DNA of 12,245 nucleotides, from assembly GCA_029561505.1 (NCBI GenBank), contig JAKQXK010000641.1, forward strand, positions 1 to 12,245, in the 5' to 3' direction. Positions within the stretch are counted from its first letter, which is position 1, and each line of letters begins with the position of its first letter. Below, piece by piece: positions 6,583 to 12,245 of the stretch. This DNA is from Spirochaetota bacterium (GTDB lineage: Bacteria > Spirochaetota > Leptospiria > Turneriellales > Turneriellaceae). The notes under the pieces are model-generated. The model worked only from the letters and a program-made list of their open reading frames with translations, did not search any database and had not been told where the DNA came from. A program made the position numbers and the translations under genes.

Positions 6583-7119
6583 CTAATTCGCCAGCAGTCT
6601 GCTGATCAGCTCTTGCCATACCGGCAGCAGCTGGTCGGCGGTCACCCTTTGCGCCGCCGGTTGCACCGAGAGCAGGTAATCTGCAATGCCGTCGTCTCGA
6701 TTCGCAGGGCGCGACACGCCCACCCGAATGCGGTGAAAGTCTGCACTTCCGGTGACACCCATGATGCTGCGAAGGCCATTGTGCCCCTTGTGCCCACCGC
6801 CAAACTTGTAGCGCACGATACCTGTATCGAGTTCGACTTCGTCGTGAAAGACCACGACGCGCCCAATCGGTATGTTGAACTTTTTCATCACCGCGCCCAC
6901 GGCCTGGCCCGAAAGGTTCATGAACGTCTGCGGCTTCACAAGCAGTAGCTTTGCTTCTGCATCGCTGACCTCGGCGAGGTCGGCGGCGAGCGACTTGAAA
7001 GCCGAATAATCAACGTCAGGCCAAAGTGCATCAAGAGCCATCGCACCCGCGTTATGCCGCGTAAAACGGTAACGATCACCGGGGTTCATAAGCCCTACGC
7101 AGGCGATTGTCGGCTTCAT
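6583..7119 (-). CDS. pth: Peptidyl-tRNA hydrolase
   Basis: Cytoplasmic enzyme that releases tRNA from peptidyl-tRNA dropped by stalled ribosomes. Its 178 residues fit the bacterial family. Key features are VGLMNPGDRYRFTRHNAG (8-25) with Asn12 and the catalytic His22, then KPQTFMNLSGQAV with the substrate-binding Asn, FHDEVELDTG with the conserved Asp, and GGGHKGHNGLRSI with the second binding Asn. The usual GLGNPG is GLMNPG here, a mild change. The frame stays open upstream to 7371, but those 84 residues show no family match, so ATG 7119 is chosen because the protein then starts at the usual place. GGCGAGG lies rather far upstream (14 bases). It is a single gene, divergent from the sigma factor and convergent with the TRAP operon. 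Confidence 0.93.
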   Translation of the reverse strand: MKPTIACVGLMNPGDRYRFTRHNAGAMALDALWPDVDYSAFKSLAADLAEVSDAEAKLLLVKPQTFMNLSGQAVGAVMKKFNIPIGRVVVFHDEVELDTGIVRYKFGGGHKGHNGLRSIMGVTGSADFHRIRVGVSRPANRDDGIADYLLSVQPAAQRVTADQLLPVWQELISRLLAN

Positions 7120-7448
7120 CGACCCGAATTCAACCTCGCCCTGCCCCGTAAATTTTGAAGTGCAGTCCGCGGGCAGCCAGCGGCCGGCCAAACATACGAT
7201 TTTATGATTGCTGTGCCGATGCGTTACGCTAATCAGGCGTGCCGGTCTCTGGGACGTTCGGGCTTTTATTTTTAAGTTTTGAACCAATGTATGAAAATCG
7301 GAAGCCAAATTTGCAACGAGGCAAAAGTAGGGGTACACCCCGAAGAGTAGCACGTTACGTGAGGCCTCCACAGTATTTGCGGGTTCAATACTGCAAATAA
7401 CAACGGCGCCCCGGTACCGGCATTTTTGTCTTCGCGCAACCTGAAGCC
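7120..7448. other. Divergent intergenic region between pth and the sigma-factor gene
   Basis: No gene is evident in these 329 bases. For pth there is a weak candidate promoter on minus: GTAACG (plus 7227-7222), 17 bases, TAAAAT (7204-7199). Toward the sigma gene lie several inverted repeats: TTTGC/GCAAA, GGGG-TACA-CCCC, and CACG-TTA-CGTG between about 7300 and 7362. After these come two overlapping stems, CAGTATT/AATACTG (7371-7377, 7387-7393) and TATTTGC/GCAAATA (7374-7380, 7393-7399), which cannot form together. Last is CCGGTACCGG (7411-7420) followed by five Ts (7423-7427), only about 20 bases before the sigma start. Confidence 0.5.
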
Positions 7449-8060
7449 ATGCAACACCTCAAAGATGAGGATCTTATTCGCGAACTCAAGCGCGCCGAAC
7501 TCGGCGAACATCTGACGGGCTCGGGGCAACAGGCAGAAAAAATCTTTGCAGAACTGATACAGCGCCACCAGCGCCCGTTTGCCCGGCTCGTGACGATCAG
7601 ATATCCTCTCGATATTGCAAGCGCCGAAGAAATCACCCAGGATTTCTGGCTCGAATGTTATTCTGCCCTGCCCCGTTATAACCCCGACAGGCCTTTTTTG
7701 AGCTGGGCGACGACGATTCTTTTTCGGACAGCCGAGAAATTCATCAAAAAAAGGCGCAAAGAGGTGCAGCTTTCGCCGCAGAGTGACTTCTTCGATGCTC
7801 AGGTCGCCCTGAATTCTGACAGCGCGGCACAAACTTTCGACAAAGACCAGATTGCGAGCATGCTGAGCGCGGTGCGCGAATTGCCGGCAGAACTCGCTTT
7901 GCTGATCGATCTGCGCTTCTTTCAGCAGAAGAAAATTGAAGAGATTGTTGAGGCTACGGGGCTTGCACGATCAACGGTATTCGAAAAGCTCAATCTGGCA
8001 TACAAGAAAATTCGCCGCCGGCTGAGCGACCGCGAACAAAAAGGCCCACCCTCAAAGTGA
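7449..8060 (+). CDS. ECF-type RNA polymerase sigma factor
   Basis: A 203-residue sigma-70 family protein with the two-domain layout of extracytoplasmic-function sigma factors. Region 2 spans about 27-105: AEKIFAELIQRHQRPFARLV, then AEEITQDFWLECYSALPRYN (the usual D-x-x-Q-x-x-F/W-x helix), and FLSWATTILFRTAEKFIKKRRKE (DNA melting and -10 contact). Region 4 spans about 140-195: VRELPAELALLIDLRFFQQKKIEEI, then the helix-turn-helix LARSTVFEKLNLAYKKIRRRL. No region 3 is present. No anti-sigma gene sits next to it: the downstream gene is convergent and unrelated. Its start ATG 7449 has no good ribosome site; nothing better is in frame nearby. The leader has overlapping hairpins. The subgroup and target regulon cannot be named from this sequence. 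Confidence 0.87.
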   Translation: MQHLKDEDLIRELKRAELGEHLTGSGQQAEKIFAELIQRHQRPFARLVTIRYPLDIASAEEITQDFWLECYSALPRYNPDRPFLSWATTILFRTAEKFIKKRRKEVQLSPQSDFFDAQVALNSDSAAQTFDKDQIASMLSAVRELPAELALLIDLRFFQQKKIEEIVEATGLARSTVFEKLNLAYKKIRRRLSDREQKGPPSK

Positions 8061-8073
8061 AACAGCCTTTTTG
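8037..8073. terminator. Bidirectional intrinsic terminator between the sigma gene and manC
   Basis: A perfect 9-bp inverted repeat, CAAAAAGGC (8037-8045) / GCCTTTTTG (8065-8073), has a 19-base loop. It carries a T run after the stem in both directions. The sigma-gene stop codon (8058-8060) lies in the loop, and manC ends 19 bases beyond, so one element can serve both convergent genes. The loop is longer than usual. Confidence 0.55.
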
Positions 8074-8091
8074 CGGCGTTCGGGTGCGGCG

Positions 8092-9234
8092 TTAGAGCAA
8101 CTGATCAGGGGCTTTTTCGCGCAGATCGCGAATGTCGGTTAGCGCTTCGCGCTTGGCGATCAGCAGCACGCCATCGTCTTCAATGAGCACGCAGTTTTCA
8201 AGCCCGAGCAGCGCGACCGTCAGGTTTGTCTTGATTATGTTGCCCTTTGCGCGGTGGCTGATCACTTTGCCCTGAATCACATGGTTGCCCGTCGCATCGG
8301 CGGTGTGAATACGCGCGAGCGCGTCAAATGAGCCGACATCGTCCCATGTGAAGTCGGCGCGAATGAGGCCCACTTTCTTGGTTTTTTCCATTATCGCATA
8401 GTCGATAGAAATATTCTGCATTTTCGGAAAAATTTTCGCGAGGTTCGCGCTGCTCTGCGCACATTGGTCGGCCTGCTTCAGCATTTCACTCTGGTAGATT
8501 CTAAAATCTTCGCGAATGCGGCCCAGCGAAAAAATGAACATGCCCGAGTTCCAGAAATGCCGCTCTGTCGTGAGGTAATGGCTCGCGGTCTGGTAATCGG
8601 GTTTTTCGCGAAAGCTTGAGATTGCGCTCATGCGCGGCGCAACTTCAATACCGGCCTCGATATAACCATACCCTGTCTCGGCCCGGGTAGGCTGAATGCC
8701 CATGCACCAGATACGTTCGGCCGCGCGCGCAAGCGCGAGTTTTACCGTCTCAGCCCATTTATCGATCGGTTCAATGTGATGGTCTGCCGCGAGAATCACG
8801 AGACCTGATGCATCGTCGGCTCCGTGTGCCTTCAGGTATGAGGCAAAATATGCGATGATCGGCGCTGTGTTACGCGCAGCCGGTTCGAGCAGATATTGCT
8901 TCTTGTCGAGTTTGACAACCTTCTGAATTTTAAGGGCGAGATCTTTATTGGTGCCGATATAGATGCGGTCGGGCGTGGTCAGAAGTTTCGCCCGCTCAAC
9001 CGCTTCTTCGATCAGCGTTTTTTTTCCGGTGATGTTGATGAGCTGTTTAGGCCGGCTGACGCGGCTCATGGGCCACAGGCGCGTGCCTGAACCACCCGCC
9101 ATAATCATCACGAAGGGCTTACCGTTCGTCGCAAATTCTTTGGCGACTTTGCCGGGTTTAACCGCCACCTTGTCTGCCGGTTTAGTTGCGGCCGATTTCT
9201 CCGCCGGTTTCGCCTTTGTTTTCGTTGCTGCCAT
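8092..9234 (-). CDS. manC: Mannose-1-phosphate guanylyltransferase with Lys/Ala-rich N-terminal extension
   Basis: Makes GDP-mannose from mannose-1-phosphate and GTP in the cytoplasm, a precursor for surface polysaccharide. Length is 380 residues. The core begins at about residue 39. It has the pyrophosphorylase signature MAGGSGTRLWPMSR and PKQL (45-65), then EPAARNTAPI, TGYGYIEAG, FREKPD, HFWNSGMFIF, ISIDYAIMEKT and FTWDDVGSFDAL. It lacks the C-terminal phosphomannose isomerase domain of long forms. The first 38 residues are a low-complexity Lys/Ala/Pro tail not expected in the family. ATG 9234 is chosen, with GAGGG 4 bases upstream; a GTG just before it (9237) is too close to that site. The 5' end overlaps the upstream SPFH gene by 53 bases. 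It is the last gene of the gmk operon. Confidence 0.9.
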   Translation of the reverse strand: MAATKTKAKPAEKSAATKPADKVAVKPGKVAKEFATNGKPFVMIMAGGSGTRLWPMSRVSRPKQLINITGKKTLIEEAVERAKLLTTPDRIYIGTNKDLALKIQKVVKLDKKQYLLEPAARNTAPIIAYFASYLKAHGADDASGLVILAADHHIEPIDKWAETVKLALARAAERIWCMGIQPTRAETGYGYIEAGIEVAPRMSAISSFREKPDYQTASHYLTTERHFWNSGMFIFSLGRIREDFRIYQSEMLKQADQCAQSSANLAKIFPKMQNISIDYAIMEKTKKVGLIRADFTWDDVGSFDALARIHTADATGNHVIQGKVISHRAKGNIIKTNLTVALLGLENCVLIEDDGVLLIAKREALTDIRDLREKAPDQLL

Positions 9235-10147
9235 CACGCCCTCGCTTTGCTTTGTTCGGTAAGTCGCCTTTGTTCAGGCTGCTGCCACGGCCCGACGCAT
9301 CCAGAATCACCTGGCCCGCGCGGGGGGCAATCTTTTCTATTTTATAATATTCAATAATGTCGGGGTTTTCGCTAATCAGAGCCGACATCTTTTCGGTCTT
9401 ATTCAGCTCTTCAAGGTTGCGTTTGCGCTCTAGAGCGAGTTCGGCATCGCGCTCAATCTGCGTGAGCAGCGCCCGCCGGTCGGCCGCCGCCACCTCTGCA
9501 AGGTTACGCGTCTGCGCTGCATAAAGTTCGTTATCCGGCACATAAATTTCACGCAGGTCGATAGTCTTTAGTTTCAGCCAATTACCCTTGAGTTGGCGGT
9601 CGAGCCGCGACTGAATTTCGGCCAGGTTCGTGCTAGCGAAAAACTGGGTTAGACGCGCCTTGACCGTCGCCAGCGCCCGTTCGTCGCCAACGATATCGAG
9701 AAAATACTCTGCTGCCAGAAACTGCAGCTGTTCTTCGATAAATTTTTCGCGCTCTGTCGGGCGGTATTCGAGGGCCTTCAGTGCCGAAAAGGCGTCGGCC
9801 CGCTGAATTTCAGTTTCAACCCTGAGCCGCACCTGAACATAGAATAGGTCACTCATGCGCAAATAGGCGCTGAACCGCAACGGAAGCCTGAGCTTTATCT
9901 CTTGTACGCGGGGCGAAACCTGCAGATCATAGCGGCGAAACCGGCCTGGTACAAAAAGCGTGGGTACAAATGCGAGGCCCGTGTTATATTGCTGAAACCC
10001 CGTGCCTTCAATACCTGAATCAGAATACTGAGCCTGCAGAAAGGTGGCGTGTCCGCCCGGCACCAGCATCACGTTCTGGTAAATGACAGTCGAAACTGCC
10101 GCAAGAGTCAGAATCTGAAAGGCTCGTCTGAAGAAATCACCAAACAA
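9182..10147 (-). CDS. Membrane-anchored SPFH/band-7 (HflC/prohibitin-like) protein
   Basis: A 321-residue protein with one N-terminal membrane anchor (about 8-28) and a large domain outside the cytoplasm if it follows HflK/HflC. The anchor runs into VPGGHATFLQAQYSDSG and then the SPFH region (about 30-200), with LRFSAYLRMSDLFYVQVRLRVETEIQ typical of band-7 strands. A charged, Ala/Arg/Glu-rich coiled coil follows (about 205-252). The C-terminal tail (about 283-321) is polar and Gly/Asn/Lys-rich. SPFH proteins form large rings; HflK/HflC surround the FtsH protease. The start is TTG 10147, supported by GAAGGTG 8 bases upstream; the next Met (residue 27) would remove the anchor. It lies 3 bases after hfq, matching the hfq-hflKC linkage elsewhere, but only one SPFH gene is present and no hflX. 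The family call is good, the FtsH link is inferred. Confidence 0.75.
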   Translation of the reverse strand: MFGDFFRRAFQILTLAAVSTVIYQNVMLVPGGHATFLQAQYSDSGIEGTGFQQYNTGLAFVPTLFVPGRFRRYDLQVSPRVQEIKLRLPLRFSAYLRMSDLFYVQVRLRVETEIQRADAFSALKALEYRPTEREKFIEEQLQFLAAEYFLDIVGDERALATVKARLTQFFASTNLAEIQSRLDRQLKGNWLKLKTIDLREIYVPDNELYAAQTRNLAEVAAADRRALLTQIERDAELALERKRNLEELNKTEKMSALISENPDIIEYYKIEKIAPRAGQVILDASGRGSSLNKGDLPNKAKRGRDGSNENKGETGGEIGRN

Positions 10148-10150
10148 TGG

Positions 10151-10393
10151 TTATTCACCTTCAGAACCAGTTTCGGGATTATGCAGCTTTATCGGCTTTT
10201 CTGGCGATATGGTGGTCACCGCGTGCTTGTAGACCAGCGTCTGTTTGTGGTCGTGCTCGAGCACAATAGTGAAATTATCAAAACTGACCACCCTGCCCTT
10301 GATCGGCACACCGTTTGAGAGGTAAATGGTGATGCCCATTTTCTCTTTGCGAATCTGGTTCAGAATGAAATCTTGCAGGTTATTTTTGGTCAT
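10151..10393 (-). CDS. hfq: RNA chaperone Hfq
   Basis: An 80-residue Sm-like protein that forms hexameric rings and pairs small RNAs with mRNAs. The Sm1 motif is [21 protein letters not shown], with Gln7 and Asp8 for uridine binding on the proximal face and an RKEK rim (15-18) in place of the E. coli RRER. Next comes [11 protein letters not shown] (36-46) with the conserved F-D-x-F, and Sm2 is [10 protein letters not shown] (55-64), with the YKH signature. The C-terminal tail is short and polar. It overlaps the end of miaA by 4 bases (ATGA), a sign of coupled translation. The miaA-hfq order is widespread in bacteria, which confirms the call. Confidence 0.96.
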   Translation of the reverse strand: MTKNNLQDFILNQIRKEKMGITIYLSNGVPIKGRVVSFDNFTIVLEHDHKQTLVYKHAVTTISPEKPIKLHNPETGSEGE

Positions 10394-11361
10394 GGTGCCC
10401 GGCCGATGAAATCTTTGACAAGCGCGGCAATTCGGCTATTGTCATAAGACGGGTCAACTGTTTTTGTGTTCTTTGGCTGCGGTTTTGCGTTTCTATACCA
10501 TGTCGCCTGGCGCTTGATCAGGTGCATTGTATTCTGTAATATTCGCGCGCTGATCTGCGCGAGCGTAATCTGATCAAATTCGGCAATCGCGTTACCCGTT
10601 GCCTCGGCGCTTTCAAAAAACTCTGCGACGCCAATGCCTGTCAGCGCCGCATGTTGCCGCCAGCTCTTCTGTTCGTCGCGATTGGCTGTGATTGCGGCGA
10701 CCCGCGCCACCTCTGCAACGAGCCCCTGATCAAACATTCGCCCGATGCGCGCTGCAGCGCGGTCGCGCAGCGTTGCGCGCGGGGGATCAAATATCAGCAG
10801 CAGAACTTCATGATCTTCAAGAATTGCGCCTTCGCGCTGCAGTGTGCTGATCGGTCTGTTGCGTTCGGTACACAGCATCAGCGCCCGTTTGAGTCTCGCT
10901 TCATTATGAGGATGTATATTTGCGGCGGCAACGCTGTCGATCTTCACCAGACGCGCGTACGCCTCGTTACGGGGCATCGCCTCGACTTCGAGCCTCACCG
11001 TGTCGCTGATCAGCGTCTCGGGCAACAACCCAGCAAACAGCGCCTGCAGATAGAAATAGGTACCGCCGCAGACCAGCGGTACTCTGCCCGCCTTCGTACT
11101 TTCGGCGATGAGGTTTTTCGCAGAGCGCATAAACTGCCCGGCCGAAAAGACAGCATCAATCGGCAGAAAATTATAGAGCCGGTGTTCAAACAGCGATTTT
11201 TCTTCAGCTGAAGGTGAAGCCGAACTGACGGGCAAATCGGTGTATACCTGCCGCGAATCGGCGTTTATAACCGTGAGCGGCAGCGCGCGCAAATGCTCAT
11301 AAACAAACTGTGATTTGCCGCTCGCGGTCGCGCCGGTAACGACGATGACCTTCGGTTTCAT
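10390..11361 (-). CDS. miaA: tRNA dimethylallyltransferase MiaA
   Basis: Adds a dimethylallyl group to A37 of tRNAs that read UNN codons, aiding codon-anticodon stability. Length is 323 residues. It has the P-loop GATASGKS (10-17), INADSRQVY (32-40) with the catalytic Asp35, then [12 protein letters not shown], where the family usually has GGTGLYL, and [15 protein letters not shown] before the tRNA-binding swinging domain. The C-terminal [23 protein letters not shown] matches the end motif (R-Q-x-T-W-x-R). ATG 11361 begins 7 bases after the gmk stop and gives the standard length; a TTG at 11391 would add 10 residues and has no better ribosome site. It sits between gmk and hfq in the operon. 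Confidence 0.95.
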   Translation of the reverse strand: MKPKVIVVTGATASGKSQFVYEHLRALPLTVINADSRQVYTDLPVSSASPSAEEKSLFEHRLYNFLPIDAVFSAGQFMRSAKNLIAESTKAGRVPLVCGGTYFYLQALFAGLLPETLISDTVRLEVEAMPRNEAYARLVKIDSVAAANIHPHNEARLKRALMLCTERNRPISTLQREGAILEDHEVLLLIFDPPRATLRDRAAARIGRMFDQGLVAEVARVAAITANRDEQKSWRQHAALTGIGVAEFFESAEATGNAIAEFDQITLAQISARILQNTMHLIKRQATWYRNAKPQPKNTKTVDPSYDNSRIAALVKDFIGRAP

Positions 11362-11368
11362 GCGCGTC

Positions 11369-11929
11369 TCAGACCATGTGCGCTCTGACAATTTTGGCCA
11401 GCTCTTCGGCAGCCCGCATCAGGTCGTCGTTGACGACGACGTAGTCAAAGTTTTCTTTCTCCATAATTTCAAGGCGGGCGAGCTGTAGCCGGCTCTGTAT
11501 TTCGGCCTCGCTCTCAGAGCCACGCGCCCGCAGCCGGCGCTCGAGCTCTTGCATGTCGGGCGGTATGATAAAAAGGCTCACCATGCGGCGCACTTTGCCG
11601 CGCAGCGTCTGCGCGCCCTGCACGTCGATATCGAGAATCGGGTATTTGCCTGAATCGAAAATGCGTTCGAGCTCGCGAATTTCTGTACCGTAATAGTTTT
11701 CGAGCACGCGCGCGTATTCAAGAAATGCGCCCTCGGCGACGCGTTTCTCAAATTCTTCACGGGCGAGAAAATAATAGTTAACGCCGTCTTGTTCGGTGCC
11801 GCGCTGGCGGCGTGTCGTCGATGAAATCGAGTGCGAAAGCCGTGGCTCTTTCTGCAATAAAATGTTGATCAGGCTGTTTTTACCCGCGCCTGATGGAGCC
11901 GAAATAACAAAGAGCGGGCGCTCAAACAT
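11369..11929 (-). CDS. gmk: Guanylate kinase
   Basis: Converts GMP to GDP with ATP in purine nucleotide synthesis. Its 186 residues fit the family. Key segments are the P-loop SAPSGAGKNSL (10-20), SISSTTRRQRGTEQDGVNYYF for GMP binding, FLEYARVLENYYGT, and YPILDIDVQGAQTLR. The residue after the P-loop lysine is Asn18, whereas Ser or Thr is the rule because its hydroxyl helps hold magnesium; Ser19 is next to it. The codons read AAA AAC AGC, so this is no frame error. ATG 11929 follows an in-frame TGA directly, so it is the first usable start, but no ribosome site is visible; the message may be leaderless or coupled. It lies 80 bases from the upstream TPR gene. Confidence 0.94.
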   Translation of the reverse strand: MFERPLFVISAPSGAGKNSLINILLQKEPRLSHSISSTTRRQRGTEQDGVNYYFLAREEFEKRVAEGAFLEYARVLENYYGTEIRELERIFDSGKYPILDIDVQGAQTLRGKVRRMVSLFIIPPDMQELERRLRARGSESEAEIQSRLQLARLEIMEKENFDYVVVNDDLMRAAEELAKIVRAHMV

Positions 11930-11951
11930 TCACACAACATCGGTATGCAAC

Positions 11952-12001
11952 CTGCCGCGTAAATAACGAATACGTGCAGGGGCTAATGCGGCTGGCGGCA
12001 G
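11952..12001 (-). promoter_or_regulatory. Inverted repeat in the leader of gmk
   Basis: CTGCCGC (11952-11958) and GCGGCAG (11995-12001) form a 7-bp inverted repeat with a 36-base loop in the 80-base gap before gmk. It could fold in the mRNA between the TPR gene and gmk. There is no T run after it in either direction, so it does not look like a terminator; no role can be assigned. Confidence 0.25.
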
Positions 12002-12009
12002 TGTATTTT

Positions 12010-12245
12010 TTAGGGTCGCGCAGAGCCGGTTGAAAAGCGTGTCAGCCATTGCAGGCGTTCTTTGGCGGCCGCGTGGTAAGGGCTGCCGGCAAATTTGAGC
12101 ACCTGCCGGTAAGCAACCTCGGCCTTATGGCCGTCTTTGTGGTACCACGGCCTTTCATAGAGTTGCCCGAGCATAAAATAAGCACGGTCAAGCGGCAGTT
12201 CGCTGCCTTGCAGCGTGCCCTGTTCGCCAAGCAGAGTGCGCGTGA
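12010..12245 (-). CDS. C-terminal end of a TPR-like protein, 5' end missing
   Basis: The minus strand is open from the right edge to a TAA at 12012-12010, giving 77 residues of a C-terminus. The stretch LDRAYFMLGQLYERP, then HKAEVAYRQVLKFAGSPYHAAAKERLQWL has the helix pattern and spacing of tetratricopeptide repeats (small-Ala-Tyr pairs, the LGQLY and AxxxYRQVL turns), like the outer-membrane-assembly-type TPR proteins, but too little is present to name a family. The other two minus frames either stop early or give a Cys/Arg-rich protein unlike its neighbours. It is the upstream neighbour of gmk on the same strand and may belong to the same transcript. Confidence 0.65.
   Translation of the reverse strand, partial: TRTLLGEQGTLQGSELPLDRAYFMLGQLYERPWYHKDGHKAEVAYRQVLKFAGSPYHAAAKERLQWLTRFSTGSARP

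Noticed and set aside
7120..7371. 84-codon in-frame extension of pth
   Set aside because: The added residues match nothing in the family; ATG 7119 begins exactly where Pth proteins begin.
7381..7391. GGGTTCAATAC resembling a tRNA T-loop
   Set aside because: No acceptor, anticodon or D stem could be paired around it on either strand.
7272..7832. Minus-strand open frame of 186 codons
   Set aside because: Antisense to the sigma-factor gene, whose own frame shows regions 2 and 4.
10651..11211. Plus-strand open frame of 186 codons
   Set aside because: Antisense to miaA; Arg/Cys-rich and without motifs.
12042..12230. Minus-strand open frame of 62 codons at the right edge
   Set aside because: Cys/Arg/Thr-rich; the other minus frame, open to the edge, has a TPR-like helical pattern and is preferred.

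Overview
The window looks like a chromosomal housekeeping and transport segment of a flagellated, double-membrane spirochaete, most likely of the order Leptospirales (a Turneriella-like organism is my best guess). This is inferred from three things: a fliD filament-cap gene, a TRAP transporter whose first gene is the lipoprotein TatT (a partner described in Treponema), and moderately GC-rich DNA. No rRNA, tRNA, CRISPR array, insertion sequence or phage gene was seen.

Layout. On the minus strand at 1-1494 is fliD, whose 3' end runs off the left edge, with a sigma-28 (FliA)-like promoter in front of it. Next, also on minus, is a small secreted DUF2147 protein (1614-2054). A 337-base intergenic region (2055-2391) follows. 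It holds a plus-strand intrinsic terminator, a possible short RNA or attenuated leader, and an inverted repeat just ahead of the TRAP operon. The plus-strand operon tatT-dctP-dctQ-dctM (2392-6529) encodes a complete TRAP importer: an accessory TPR lipoprotein, a periplasmic binding protein, and small and large membrane subunits. The large subunit carries an unusual C-terminal soluble beta-rich domain of about 120 residues.

Convergent to the operon is pth (6583-7119, minus). A 329-base divergent intergenic region separates it from a plus-strand ECF-type sigma factor (7449-8060). A bidirectional terminator at 8037-8073 separates that gene from the last block, a tightly packed minus-strand operon read right to left: a TPR-like protein (partial, right edge), gmk, miaA, hfq, a membrane-anchored SPFH/band-7 protein, and a mannose-1-phosphate guanylyltransferase. 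The miaA-hfq-SPFH order echoes the miaA-hfq-hflX-hflK-hflC cluster of proteobacteria.

Two partial genes at the edges (fliD and the TPR protein) have no stop or start in the window; I found them by translating the minus strand by hand. The least ordinary items are the dctM fusion domain, the terminator-bearing leader ahead of the TRAP operon, the 53-base gene overlap at the Lys/Ala-rich start of the guanylyltransferase, and an Asn at the usual Ser/Thr position of the guanylate kinase P-loop. Nothing here is clearly a wholly undescribed system; the window is mostly core genome with a few odd details.
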